Origin: Gnetum montanum
Lineage: Eukaryota > Streptophyta > Gnetopsida > Gnetales > Gnetaceae
DNA length: 64,000 bases
Reading direction: 5' to 3'
NCBI GenBank assembly: GCA_015680685.1
Contig: MNCI01001921.1
Coordinates: 335,549-399,548 of the forward strand
The notes beneath the pieces were generated by a model that saw only the letters and a list, made by a program, of their open reading frames with translations, did not search any database and had not been told where the DNA came from. The position numbers and the translations under genes are program-made. Positions 25,433-37,190 of the stretch are shown here, in pieces (position 1 is the stretch's first letter; each line of letters begins with the position of its first letter).

Positions 25433-26263
25433 TGATGGGACGTCGTGATATCGCATCCCCCACAATATCGCGTATGCGATATCGCGTCTTCCCCTACAAT
25501 ATCGCATATGTGAAATTGCAGTGCATCGTCAAATCTATAAATAAGAGGAGGCTCTCCCTTGTTTCTCAATCTAGATCTAGACCTTAGTGAAACTCTAGAA
25601 TTTTTTCCTCTCCAAAGATAGAATAATTTCCATGTGCTCATAGTAGGAGCTCCAAAATGAATGGATCTTTATTTGAGCAAATATTTTACCTAAGCATAAG
25701 TTTGTGTACAGAAATAAAGATGAACTTTTGGATAAACTTTGCAGTGCATATACTAAGCTAAATAGGACTTTACTCATTATTATTTATTTTTCATCATTTA
25801 ATTCTTTATTAGTTAATTAAATCTCTCTCAACCCTTCTCCCATAGTTAAGTGCATTTAGTACGACCAGTTCGAGCATGTGTGTTATGCTTGGTAATCCCA
25901 GTAATGAATAGCATTTGGTAATCAAGGTTGCATTGGTTCATGGTGTGAATGGTAAGTGGGAACAGATGCTAATGCTAGGTTAATTAAGGCTTAGTTAGTT
26001 AGTTAAAGTTAGTTAATTAGTCTCTTCAATCTTTACCTCATTAGCATAGGAGATAAAACATAAAAGACATAAAAATCACATACCTCATACTTACTTAACC
26101 ATACAACCATGACCAATATAAGTAATTTTGGGAAGATAACAAACGATTAACCTTAAGTGTTCCATGAGGTGTGTAGGCACTTAGTCTGTAGAGTTTGATC
26201 GGAGCACGCATGTAACGCTCGTATTCGTATGGTTGAGTGTAGGGGCTACCTCGCCACTCATCA
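25433..26263 (+). repeat. Solo LTR of the Athila/Tat-like family
   Basis: The 831-bp LTR runs from TGATGGGACG to ACTCATCA and is flanked on both sides by CCTCT. U3 holds several copies of ATATCGC (25446-25506), a TATA box CTATAAATAAG at 25535, and AATAAA at 25713-25718. The family CTTGGTAATCCCAGTA block is near 25890. It interrupts a gag reading frame of the same family. Gag resumes on the other side of the target duplication. No internal sequence remains, so LTR-LTR recombination probably removed it. It retains more CpG than the other copies and so looks youngest. Confidence 0.9.
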
Positions 26264-26268
26264 CCTCT
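26264..26268. repeat. Target-site duplication CCTCT (right)
   Basis: This matches 25428-25432 exactly. Confidence 0.85.
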
Positions 26269-26867
26269 CCTCTATAGTTTTCAGGTATGTTCTAACATTT
26301 TCATTTATTAATTCCCACATCTTATCTATCCTTGCATCAAGTTTAGTGATAAAATTTTATATTAGCAAGGTTTGTTGTGAACTCAACTCATCAAGAGCTA
26401 CCTCTTTTTCCTCATCATAGATATGGATCCCCTTCTTGTGAAGAGTTGGCTCCTTTTTATATTCCTCTACATTCTCATGTTTAGATAGCTCTCCTTTTTC
26501 TTTGCCACCTGCTCAACTAGCCTTTGTATATAATGGGCTTTCAATTCAAATAACTAACCTTGGGCATAAATCCTAAAGGTCTCCTTCATTTGATTATGAA
26601 GCCCATCTATGATGTAGAAAAGTTATTCTTTTTTATAGAAATCATGGCCTAAACATCTATGTAGTGGCAAATAGTATCTATCGAAGGCCACATCCAAGGA
26701 TTCATGTTTTTCTTACTTCCATCCTAGGATTTGTTTTCTCACATTGAACACTCTAGCATAGGTTTGGTATTTTTTGTTAAAAAACTCTAGCATTGTGGAC
26801 CAATGATGGATTGAATGTGGTTCTAATGATCTATACCAACTTTCATATTCATCTATTAGTGTCCTAG
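26269..26867 (-). pseudogene. Gypsy gag core, second minus-strand copy
   Basis: The minus strand reads GWYRSLEPHSIHHWSTMLEF, FNKKYQTYARVFNVRKQI, LDVAFDRYYLPLHRCLG and YIIDGLHNQMKETFRIYAQG. These match, segment by segment, the copies at 61641 and 57366. This is the retrotransposon gag (capsid) domain. The 3' part is interrupted by the solo LTR and resumes at 25427. Upstream it is cut by an LTR fragment at 26868. Confidence 0.75.
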
Positions 26868-27241
26868 TAGCATAACACTTAGTAATCCTAGTAGTGGATA
26901 CATGATTTCAAGACATGTATAGGAAGCTGGGAATAGATATGCATCACCCTTAAGCTAGTTTAGGATTTATATTATTGATGTTAATTAGATTGAATAATTA
27001 ATTTCTCTATTGTTGTTAAGATTAGCTTAAGGTTACAACAACATCAACAATAATATGCCTCACTTTAGAGTAAACTATACATGACAAAGCTATTGCTTGT
27101 CCAACTATGAAGATAGCATCCTACGATCAATGCTTAACAATCTAGATAACAAACTAGTTCCATCTATGGAATTTGACCAAATTATGCATGAACGTTTGTA
27201 ATTCATATAGTTGGACATAGGGGGTACTCTGTGGCTCATCA
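26868..27241 (+). repeat. 5'-truncated LTR fragment, same family
   Basis: From CCTAGTAGCATAACACTTAG to GGCTCATCA this matches the last 40% of the LTR at 17362-18223 (shared blocks TTTAGGATTTATATT and ATTGAATAATTAATTTCTC). The 5' break falls exactly against the gag frame, so it arose by deletion or rearrangement rather than clean insertion. Confidence 0.75.
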
Positions 27242-29510
27242 ATACCTTTCAATAGTCTAGAATTAACCCTCTTATTTTGATCATACAAGTTATGAAAATA
27301 GGAAACTACAACCTAGAGATCCTCTTGGGCATATGGGAAGAATCTAATCAAGGTTGAGGCATAGTTGTGAACAAGTTAAAGAAATATTTGTATTTCATAT
27401 TACAAATGGCAAAGCAAACAATGGGTTTTCCAGCCTAGTCAATTCAATATGGTAGTGAGCACAAGCTTTATGATCTACAAGTGAGAACTAGATACCTAAG
27501 TCTCATGTTTACTTGCCTATATTTATAAGATTCTTAGATAGTATTTTCACTTTTGAAATTTAATTGATGTTTGCCTAAGGTGAATTTATTGATGTGGTAA
27601 TTTAGCCATAAATTCTAACTGTTAATATTTTCTTGATTCCAAACACCTCAAACACTTATTACTCATACATGTGGATATAGGAAATATCATATTGATGAAT
27701 ATCCTTTAGGCACAAATGCAATTGTTGTGGTTATTTCTTATACATGGTAAATTATTACAATTGAAATAATAATTTGTGTAATGATTTGTTATCAAATAAA
27801 ATATTTACTTTTAAAAAATATTTTATCATTTATTATGATTGTAGATATAATATGAAGAATGCTATGATCCTAAACAAATCTTTAATAGAACAAGATTTTT
27901 GTGATGGCCATATTTATGAAGTATGTCTTAACTTATTTATTCATCATTAGATAGTTTTTGAATTTAGAAGTACTTCCATTTTCTATAACTTAAAATATCT
28001 TTCATATCATTAATTTCTGAATATTTTAACCATGTAAACACTTATCATGCATAGTTTGTATTACTTGTGTTATAATCAATATGAAAAACATAATTACTTT
28101 TTTATGTTCTTTTTGATTTTTAAGAAATCTGTTTTGTTCTTTCTAATTATGTTTATTGATCTTACTACTCAAGATCTTATTGCAAAATATGTCACTCATT
28201 TTTAATACTTAAAATGAAAATTTACAGGTTAAAATATTTGCAGATTAAGATTATAGCCTTCAATGTCAAAGGTGGTGGGTGCTTTAACAACCTAAATATA
28301 CAAGGAACAAAACCAAGTACTGTAACAACCTAAAAATGTGCTAAAAATTTTAGGTGGCTTAGGAAGGATGACTTTCCCTTGACTTTTTACTAGATGCCAA
28401 GCCATGATGCAAGAAATCTAGACTTGTCTTGTTATGAAGTATTCTTTGAAGAAAAGTTTTCCAAATGGCTGCTAAAACTCAACTTGGAAAATAATATGAA
28501 ACACGTTTATAATGTTGCATAACTGGCAATGAAATCAACCATTATTTAATTCTAAGAAAACGAGTGCCCTTGAAAAAATTGGAACTTATTAGATAATAGT
28601 AGCATGACCTCTTGCAAGGCTAGCATGTGTACATTGAGAAAATATCCTTTTTATGTTAAGGATGACTCATGTTAATGCTTTAGAAAAGAAAACCCTAGTA
28701 GCTAGGAAGTTTGAAACTATGGCTAATATGGTATGACTAGGAAATTGAGGTGTCTTCTAGACATTATTTTCTTGGAATTAAACTCTTATGTCTAAAAGAC
28801 CATACATTGACACTACTTACCAAATCAAACAATGTAAAAAAATTAGGAATTCTAAGATATTTTTAATTGTTGGATTGATCATTGACCAATTGACAACTAT
28901 TTGACTTGCTGATGAGATGATTAGCTTAGTTTTCCTAGAAAAAATTTCATCTATAATATAAAAAAAATATGTCCATAATTTTTGAAAAATTTTAGGGAAA
29001 AATATGGAATTATTTAATAATTAAAGAGAATAATAATAATAACACCTTTGGCTACAACTTTGTCAAGTAACATGTTTAGAAAGGCATCTTTTTTTACTTC
29101 ATGGCTTTGGCTTTTCCTTAATTAAATCCATTTTTTATATAGTGGCATAATTCTCTTCTTCACCATGCAATGTTGTTTTATTTAAACATGCATAAAGAGC
29201 ATTAAAATAGGTGTTATTCTTGTCTACCACACTAATCTTTGATTTTTGAACCTTTGTTTATTCTATTTGCATGTTTTCATGTTTGTTTAAAACATGTATC
29301 TGTGAACTTGTTTGGACACTTTCTTGTGTATCTAAATCTTCTAAAGCTTAGATAAATAAGTGCCATGCACAATGCAAGGAAGAACTTGCATTACAAGGAA
29401 AGGAAAATAATACCATTATATTATACTAAGACATGATTTCATTTCCTATTATTCACATTTTTAAGTATTGGTATTGCCTTATTATAGTAGTAATTATTTA
29501 ATATGAACAT
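27242..29510. other. Intergenic or upstream intron sequence, no gene recognised
   Basis: This is AT-rich sequence with no frame I can assign. Earlier exons of the NRPA2 pseudogene could lie here, since the recognisable part starts mid-protein, but none was identified. Confidence 0.4.
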
Positions 29511-29657
29511 ATGTGCTTGAATTTGGAGACACACACTATTGATTTGACAAAAACAAGAAATAGAAAAGATAGCACTATGAAAATTTTTGAAATATCTAAG
29601 AAAGATGTAGGTTATAGCAATTTAATTGATACAAATGGAGTTCCATATGTTCGGCAA
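29511..29657 (+). pseudogene. NRPA2: NRPA2 pseudo-exon 1 (as recognised)
   Basis: It is open for 49 codons and contains THTIDL and then LIDTNGVPYVRQ. It ends in phase 0 at a GT that begins an 84-bp intron closing with TTTTTTAG at 29741. The protein upstream of this point is not found in the window. Confidence 0.7.
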
Positions 29658-29741
29658 GTTATGTGTGTGGCATTACATTTATGGTATCCTATGGGTACAC
29701 TGGATACATAAATTATTGTCACTTACAAGTTAATTTTTTAG

Positions 29742-29894
29742 TTTCTTAAGAGTATTGCAAGTGGAGAACCTTATTGTTCTGTCATCAATACCGTAACTTC
29801 AAAAATTATGTTGCATAATTGTAAAGGAGTATAGGCTAGTATTGTTAACTATGTGGCTACCGTAGGCACAAAAATGAATGATCCAATGTAGAAG
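29742..29894 (+). pseudogene. NRPA2: NRPA2 pseudo-exon 2
   Basis: This is 51 codons, phase 0 at both ends, followed by GTACTA as a donor. GEPYCSVINTVTSK is clear, then a TAG, then VNYVATVGTKMNDPM, then TAG-K. The last stop falls where the family has a Gln in the NPLQK motif, which fits a CAG-to-TAG change. Confidence 0.75.
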
Positions 29895-30059
29895 GTACTA
29901 TATTAGTGCTCAATTTAACTTAAGAAAAGGTTACAATTAAGGCAAAATATGAACATTGGCTTGTTAAAATGGAAATGTAAATTTCATTTGCAAACTTGAA
30001 GTTTACAAAATGAAAAAGGTAGGTTTTATAATATATGTATTTTTAAAAAATAGATTTGG

Positions 30060-30260
30060 TTTAGTTTTAGAACCATAATGTAGAGTGATGCTAAGGTGCT
30101 TATTTCTCAAGTTGTAAGGCTTGGGTTTGAGTCTAAGCATAACCACTCAAAAGGAGGTTAGGCTTTTGCTAATCTATTGACCCTTCTAGGACTTTCCATT
30201 GGTGGGATGAGTATTGAGCCTCTAGGTGATGGTCCCTTAGATTTGGTTGAGTTTATTCAA
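30060..30260 (+). repeat. SINE-like repeat in the NRPA2 intron
   Basis: It is related over about 170 bp to 37015-37190 (shared CTTATTTCTCAAGTTGTAAG/TTTCTCAAGTTTTAAG and CTTGGGTT). A GGTTTGAGTC element resembles a tRNA-type B box. The tRNA origin is uncertain because the A box is poorly preserved. Confidence 0.4.
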
Positions 30261-30644
30261 AAAACTATGGATATTGCTTAAGTAGTGTATTTTCTTTACA
30301 TTTTACATATCAACATGAGTACATGAAATAAGAGATTAAGAATATTACAATTAATCATGCAGACTACAATTAACATTGAGCAATGCCTATGCTAATTCAC
30401 GATTTGGAGTGGGTTGGTCATTCTTAAAAAATTATATACATGCTTAATGATGTGAAAAAATAATTATAATATTTTTTCCATGATGCTTCAAATCATACTA
30501 GGTTTTCTCAACACTTGCAATTGATTTCTCCAAGAGAAAATGTTAATGGCTAGTTGAAATATAATTTCAAAAATATCATTTAGTTGACTATACAAATTAT
30601 TACCTTCAAGTGTAAATTTTTTTTTTCTTATCATTACCTTTTAG

Positions 30645-30922
30645 TTCCAAAAAATTTTGATGAATCAATAAACGATGTTAATGCTTATGTTTTTTAAAAA
30701 ACTCTATATGTTAGTATACAAGTTCGTCATGGTCAAAATCCTCAAATTAGAGACAAGTTTAGCAATCAACATGGACAGAGAGACCTTTGTTTACAAGTAT
30801 GGCATGATATTGATAGGCCATTTTCAATAGTTATAAGAATGCATCAAGACATTATATTTAATCCATATGTTTTTCCTTCTAGAATGACTATTGGAATGAT
30901 TCTTGAGTCTATTTCTAATAAG
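30645..30922 (+). pseudogene. NRPA2: NRPA2 pseudo-exon 3
   Basis: This is the best conserved block. RHGQNPQIRDKFSNQHGQ covers the lobe that carries the conserved GDKF/HGQKG motif (GDKF has become RDKF). It is followed by WHDIDRPFSIVI and IIFNPYVFPSRMTIG. It ends ...ISNK in phase 0 before GTATGCC. An in-frame TAA near 30698 and uncertainty about the acceptor (TTTTAG at 30644 or GTTAG at about 30713) affect only its 5' end. Confidence 0.85.
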
Positions 30923-31199
30923 GTATGCCTTTTATATACTATGGCTAACAGAAAAGAATTACCTTTTTGATAGAACAAAATTATATTTAAATAAGTGCTA
31001 TATTTGAAATTTTTAGGTATTTTTTGAAGGAAATTAACTACCCGTTTTAAAATTGGGTTAGTGCAAATTTTCAACAAATCTCCAGTTAATGTTTAAATTT
31101 TAATATTAAAAAAGTTATCTTTTTAGCTAGTTAACAACAAAGAGATTTAACATTCTGTATTAATTTCATTTATTTAAGGTGTCTTTGATTCCATGAAAT

Positions 31200-31590
31200 G
31201 TGAACATTAACTATTTGAAAAATTGCATTGGAGAACCGATGGCATTTGTATCTCATAGTTAAATAGATGAATTGCTAGTTAGAAAATATGGGAGAATTGA
31301 TCCAGGTTTTGCATAGTATTGGCAAGCTATGATCTAAATATTCAAGCATGTTCAAACAAGTTTATGTGGACTTTTTTTAAAAAGTCATACTTTGGGGAAT
31401 GAATTACAAACAAAATAGGAACGTGAAATTTATACAAACTCAAACCAATGGAGACTTATTCCCACCATCAGAATACATGATAGAGATTATAAATCATTCC
31501 ATGATTAGATGGATATGGAGTGTATTGTGCATTGGCAGAATAGGACATACATTCAAAACCAGGATTAAAGAGTATGAAGAATATGAATAG
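31200..31590 (+). pseudogene. Unidentified decayed coding-like segment
   Basis: In one plus-strand frame the sequence reads as a plausible protein interrupted only by TAG/TAA codons: IDELLVRKYGRIDPGFA, YWQAMI, IFKHVQTSLCG. In a second frame it reads ERE IYTNSNQWRLIP, then IHDRDYKSFHD and MECIVHWQNRTYIQNQD. The composition is unlike random AT-rich sequence. I do not recognise the family; a transposase or a captured gene fragment are both possible. Confidence 0.3.
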
Positions 31591-32458
31591 AAAAATATTC
31601 ACCTACAAAACATCTCTAAGAACAAAAAAACACAAAGAAATTGAATTTTAAAGATGTTGAAGGTCTAGCTACTTTAAATAATAACTATTATCACAAAATT
31701 CCCTCAACTCTAGGATAATGTTTCAGGAAAATAAAAAACCAAAAGTTGCACGATAACAAATAGATTTTCCTCTTCTCAATCTTTCACTCATCCTAACTTA
31801 CATAAGCCTTAAAAAATTTGTTGCAATCTTGAAAATTGTTACTCTAATATAACAATTGAATTCAATACTATCATTCTCTTTATTTCCACTAGCTAAAAAG
31901 GTTTGTTATTAACAATATAAAAAAAGTTGAGCAAATTGTTACTGTAACATAACAATTGAATTCAATACTCAATGCAATCTTGCAATCTATTTCTAGTTCA
32001 ACAGAAACTTGAATAAAGGTTTGTTGTTATTCTTAAATAAAAAACTATAGAAAGACCTTTTCTTTTGCTTCAATAAATAATTGGCACTTTTACTTTTTTA
32101 TTCTTCATTTTTTTGATTGATGAAATCAAATGATAATGTTTTTCCCAAATCTTAACTTTGATAGAAAGAAAATATTTGTTTTGTTGATTTTATTTTTGAA
32201 AATAATTACAACATATGTTATTTTAGAATTTTTTTGGTGATTTTTTTTTGAATTTACAATTATTTTTAAGATGGAATATCCTTACAATAGAGTCTGTTTG
32301 TTTGTGAACACCCGAACAATCTATTGAATGAGTTTAAGTTTGTATTTATCTCAACATAGCATATTGGGAAAGAACATGTGACATGTTATGTTAAACACCA
32401 AGATACAACCAATTTGATTTATGAATTCTATCACAAGTATTGAATGTGTAGGACCTTA

Positions 32459-32675
32459 CTTCTAGTTTGTATGCATATAGGATGTGAAACTTATTGTCTT
32501 GTTCAAAAAAAAAATACAAAGACTATTATACTTCTGGTTTGTATGCATATAGGATGTGAAGATTATTGTCTTGTTCAAAAAAAAATTCAAAGACTATTAT
32601 ACTTCTAGTTTGTATGCATATAGGATGTGAAGATTATTGTCTTGTTCAAAAAAATTATGAAGACTATTATGTATG
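32459..32675. repeat. 72-bp tandem repeat, three copies
   Basis: Units start at 32461, 32533 and 32604 (TCTAGTTTGTATGCATATAGG) and each ends in a run of A after TTGTTCAAAA. The copies are nearly identical, differing mainly in A-tract length. The duplication is much younger than the surrounding decay. Confidence 0.9.
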
Positions 32676-34079
32676 TGTGTGGTCAAAGTTTTGAAGATAT
32701 TTTTAAATTTTTTTTAAAGTATTTTAGAGATAACACAAGGAAATGTTTAAGGTATTTGAAGGAAGAACCATTGTTAGTCTCTTTGTCCATGTTGCTCAAG
32801 ATGAATAATATTGGTTCAATCATATAGCCTAAACTTCCAATTTATATTTTGATACATGAATGAATTTCCAATTAAGCTTACCACTCCTTAGCAATAAGGG
32901 TAGTCTAGATTTTGAGCTACAAGGACACAATAGCCAAATCATGTAGAACCATTTTATGTTATGTTCAACAAACAATCAAAATGCAAGTATCTCCTTAAAA
33001 TATTTTGGAATATTCAATCATTGATATTTTTGGCTGATTATAACATTGTCATACATTCACCTGTTGCTATGAAAGGAATTAGTAGATCCATCTATTTCAC
33101 TTATTTTCAACACATTATGTTTTCATGCTTGGAGATTGAATTAATGTATCAGAAAAAAATAACAATAATAACCAAAGGTTAGGAGATTAAGGATCAATCC
33201 TTCATCGAATAATCTTAATTATGACTCTAAGTTCATTCGTCAATTCTCTTTGTTACGCTAGTTTCTCAATTTTGAAAAAAAAGCCTTAATAATATTTTCC
33301 TCCCTCATTACTTTCATGCTATATATCAAACTTTGTTTTTTCACTTTAAAAATATGAATTTTTAAATACGCTTTTTAGATAAGAAAATCCCACCATGTAG
33401 TGCACTTAACTCTTACAGGTTTGTTACATTGCTAGCCATTTCTACCCTACAATGGGCTAGTGATGCATATTACTACATATGGATTGTCAACATAGCTCTT
33501 AGGAAATTCCATCTTTTTAGATTTTGTTGGGTGTATTTACCCAATGATTGTTATGATGTAGTTTGTCCTAGTTGGTAAAGATTACAAATTTTCTAGGAGA
33601 GTGATGAAGCCAAGCCTATTATTCTACTTAACTCCTAGAGTTATGCCTCTAATTCTTCATCATCATCATTCTAGCTTGGTCCAAACAAAATGGAGTTTTT
33701 TAGTAGCTATGCCCTTAATTGTAATCCTTAAAATCTATTTTTGATACATTATAAATACATTGCAGTATGAGTTTGTAATTTTCATCCTTGATTTTAAGGA
33801 ATTCACATTATAATAATTATCCCTAATTTTGGATTCTAAGTGTACATTGTTTATTTTTTCTCTTTGTTATCCCCCCCCCTTCCCTAGAGGAGGGGCCATC
33901 CCTCCCCAACCATGATGTAAATCAATAGATTATATAGTATTTTCCTTTAGTAATATAATCCTAAACATTATCTCAAAAAAACCTACAAATTGCTTACTAT
34001 CCTTACTTTAGTGGTTTGATAATTTGTAATTGTTAATGATTTCTATGGTCTAAGGACCTATTTGAAGGAGGAGGTTTTG

Positions 34080-34300
34080 AGGTGGAGGTAGAGAGTGAGG
34101 TTATGCTATATTCACTAAAGTTAGACATTCAGTGAGTAAAAATATTTTGTCTTATTGTGAAACTTCAATCATTAGCAGAAATAGAAAGAAAGGATAATTA
34201 AGATGTTGGCATTGTGTTAAAATTGAACATTTAAAGAAAGATTTGCCTTGTATTGAAGGATCACCTCAACCTAAAACATGATGATGCTAACCTCAACAAA
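34080..34300 (+). pseudogene. Possible copia gag zinc-knuckle fragment
   Basis: Around 34197-34250 the sequence reads CWHCVKIEHLKKD, which resembles a CCHC knuckle preceded by a basic stretch (SRNRKK), with the last Cys lost. The flanks give no further support, so this is a tentative call. Confidence 0.3.
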
Positions 34301-34657
34301 GTTGGTCACTTTGGATTAGCAATCATTGAGAGAAGTAAAGTGTTGTAAAAATTTTAATATTTTGAGCTAGGTCATGCTATTCTTATAGATTTATAATTAA
34401 AAATAAAAGGGAATTTTATCTTCTTTGGTGTTGAGTTAGTGCTATCATATTTGATTGTTGTGTCTCTTGTTATTTGTTGACACATGAAGACACCAGTTTC
34501 CTACACATTCCTGATGGTGCCTATACTTGTTTGTATTTCATGTGTTCATTCACTTAATGGAGATCTTATCCATGTGGATTTTCATGTGAAGGATATTCAA
34601 CAAAAGGTAGTAAACACTTATCTAGTTCTACATGTGCTAGTTTCTTTGTGTCTGGTG

Positions 34658-34731
34658 GAAAAAAGTTTCCAAATGATGATGTTACACTTTGTGTATTTTG
34701 AAAAAAGTTTCCAAATGATGATGTTACACTT
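34658..34731. repeat. 32-bp direct duplication, 42-bp period
   Basis: 34658-34689 recurs exactly as 34700-34731 (GAAAAAAGTTTCCAAATGAT...). It lies just upstream of the last NRPA2 pseudo-exon. Confidence 0.9.
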
Positions 34732-34757
34732 CCATCATAACCAAAAGCTTATGTGCT

Positions 34758-35198
34758 TTCAATTCTTATCTATTGATCATTTGGTACAAGTAAAGGTAAC
34801 TGGACCAATTAATCCTATTCAGAGGAAACCCATAAATGGCTAGAAAGTTGCTGGAGGTATTCCATTTGGAGAAATGGAACATGATTTTGTTCTTGCTCAT
34901 GGAGCTTCTTATTTATTACATGATAGACTACACACAAATTCTGATTGCCATGTTGCTGATGTCTATTCAAAATGTGGAAATCTGTTATCAACTATGTTTT
35001 CACCTGAAAAGCCAAAAACATGATTTGTTTGGTCATTTGCATGTTCCCCACAACAACATGAAGAAGAAATTCTGCAAGGTATGCAATTCAAGTCAACATG
35101 TTAATTCAACAACAATGCCATATGTATTTTGCTACCTGGCATCAGAATTAGGTGCAATGAATAGTAAGTTGTCCCTTAATATTGCTGATGATGCATAA
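34758..35198 (+). pseudogene. NRPA2: NRPA2 pseudo-exon 4 with the C-terminal zinc ribbon
   Basis: TGPINPIQRKPING is followed by a TAG at 34841, then [20 protein letters not shown] and [15 protein letters not shown] +1 frameshift near 35020 leads to CKVCNSSQ and MPYVFCYLASELGAMNSKL, with a natural-looking stop at 35196. The C-terminal zinc ribbon needs two Cys pairs. The first pair has lost a Cys (V-Y-S-K-C) and the second (CKVC) is intact. Confidence 0.85.
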
Positions 35199-37014
35199 AG
35201 GTATCATTCAATGATCTATATGGTGCATCTAATTTTTAAATGTGTATTTCATCTACAAATTAAAATGGTGGTGCTAGTTAGAATAATGATAAAATTATTG
35301 GCACCATTAATTCACATTATTACTTAGTGCTAGGAAGAGATGGGTTCTCTATGCTTGTCCTAAGCCAAAATTTTGATTTATGGATTTTGGTATTCTAGTT
35401 AAACAGATGGCTTTTCATATTCTTAATAGTAGCATAGGCAAGAATTGAGAGCATCCTATGCTAAAATCTAATTATAAAAGCAAAACCATAATTTGATAAG
35501 GCTTTCTTAATGTTTCATTTTTACTTAGTGACTTTTTAGTTGGTTGGAATTCTTCTTTCATTCTCTCTTAGTTGGGTGTACATTAACACAAAAGCGTTCT
35601 TATTCATGTACACTCCAATTTTTCAAGTTTCAAATTTTTTGGATGATGCTAATTAATGATTTTATTTATGTATTTTTACATATATTATCCTTTTTACCAT
35701 TGTTAATAGCTCATCTTTTCTAGTGCTCTTTGAAAGTGAAGTTTTTCTTGGAAATAATGTTGATTTTATTGTAAATGATCCAAGCCCACATAAAATTGAT
35801 TAAGTAATTGAATTATTCTAATGAAAATACCTCAAAGTTAGGATGAATTCTAGCGATCTATTTTGTTGTAAATGATTCATTTCTTATTATGACCTCTTTG
35901 ATTTAGCCTATTTTTCATGGATCAATTGTTGATTAAAATCATTTTGATTTCTAAGTAAGCTTGACTAGTTGGTGAATATGCTTAGAATTGTACTGCACAT
36001 CCTCCTAAGAGATATTCCATTTTCATAATCATATTAGAGAACTAACAATATTTTTTAAGTGGTTAGCTCATTGTTGTGTTAGGCAAAAGGTTGCTAGTTT
36101 GAGTCATACTTGAACAAGTCACAAAAACAAGGTAGTGACTTAAAAATATTCATGCATAAAGAAACATAAGCTTTAGCAAGGAAGTTGGCCCTTGAAGATT
36201 ACTATATAGCTTGGAAACTATTTGATGTAGGCCTCATAATGATTGTAATTTAAAGTATACATTTATTGAAAGGATTGATTGTGGAGCAATTATGACATTA
36301 AAAAATCCAAAATCTTAAAGCACTAGAAATATTTTAAAATCCCAAGATCAATAAATTTTTTTTAAAATCATAGAACTCTAAAAATAATTTTTTAAAAAAA
36401 TTGAAAAGTCCTAAAAATATTAAATTGTATATCTTTAGAAATCTCAAAAAACCTTGAATTTAAGACATTGTTTTCTAACAAGAAAACCATGTGGCATATC
36501 TTCTTTTTTCATAGTATGCTTCTCATTGATTACCTATAGAATAGACAATTCATGATATATTAAAAATATATAAAATTTGATGATTAAGTTAAGATATTAT
36601 GTTAAAGGTAAACAATTCAACAAAAATCTCATTAAAATTAGTTTTGAATTTTCTATGCATGCATAATGCAATGGTTTAACTATAAGTGCATAATCTCCAT
36701 AAATGTAGACACACTAGTTGTTACTAAAGTAACTATTAATCATGTCACATATTACAAACAAATGTACAAAAGAGAATTTTTAATGTATTTACTAAAATTG
36801 GATGTATTTATTAAACTTGGAACTTGAGAATCCATTAAATAATCATGTAGTCCTAGCAACAACATTAGCTTTAGAGAACTCATATTTGCAAATACCATTT
36901 AAGGATATCTCTATATATAGACTCTTACTTAAGAATATACCTCTTTGCTACCTTTTTATCAAGAAATAAATGAATAAATTACCAAATTATAACTACATAC
37001 AATTCATAAATGTA
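35199..37014. other. Intergenic, no gene seen
   Basis: AT-rich sequence with no family resemblance in any frame. A weak tRNA-like phrase (GGTTGCTAGTTTGAGTCATAC) near 36085 may be another SINE remnant. Confidence 0.5.
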
Positions 37015-37190
37015 TACAAGCACATTGATTGTAAGATGTTTGTTTCTCAAGTTTTAAGACTTGGGTTCAATCTTAGGTACAACCACCTAAAAGAGGTTAT
37101 GTTTTTACTCATTCGTTGAACTTTATAGGATCTTAACTTGGCAAGATAAGCATGGAGTCTCTCAATGATGATCCCTCATAGGAGCACATT
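37015..37190 (+). repeat. SINE-like repeat
   Basis: It is related to 30060-30260 (about 65-70% by eye). It holds CTTGGGTTCAATCTTAGG, a B-box-like GGTTCAATC, followed by ACAACCACCTAAAAGAGGTTA, similar to the first copy. No poly(A) tail or target duplication was found. Confidence 0.4.

Larger units (their letters stand above)
30923..34757 (+). other. NRPA2 intronic region; one conserved exon not found
   Basis: The family has a segment between the PSRMTIG block and the final exon (GTE.LYSG.YG...GPVYYQRL). I could not find it in this 3.8 kb. The region holds an unassigned reading frame, a 72-bp triple repeat and a possible copia gag fragment, so the missing exon was probably deleted or destroyed. 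Confidence 0.5.
29511..35198 (+). pseudogene. NRPA2: RNA polymerase I second-largest subunit pseudogene, C-terminal part
   Basis: Four separated blocks on the plus strand follow the order of the C-terminal third of RPA2/RPA135. Block 1 (29511-29657) ends LIDTNGVPYVRQ. Block 2 (29742-29894) contains GEPYCSVINTVTSK. Block 3 (about 30645-30922) has DKFSNQHGQ, WHDIDRPFS and NPYVFPSRMTIGMILES. Block 4 (about 34758-35198) has [20 protein letters not shown] and TTMPYVFCYLASELGAMN and ends in TAA. The HGQ...W.DID.PFS segment distinguishes Pol I from Pol II and III. The gaps have GT donors, so this is a genomic rather than processed copy. Stops in blocks 2, 3 and 4, a frameshift in block 4, and a missing exon make it non-functional. 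Confidence 0.85.

Noticed and set aside
29511-35198. Functional NRPA2 gene
   Set aside because: In-frame stops in three blocks, a frameshift, a lost zinc ligand and a missing exon.
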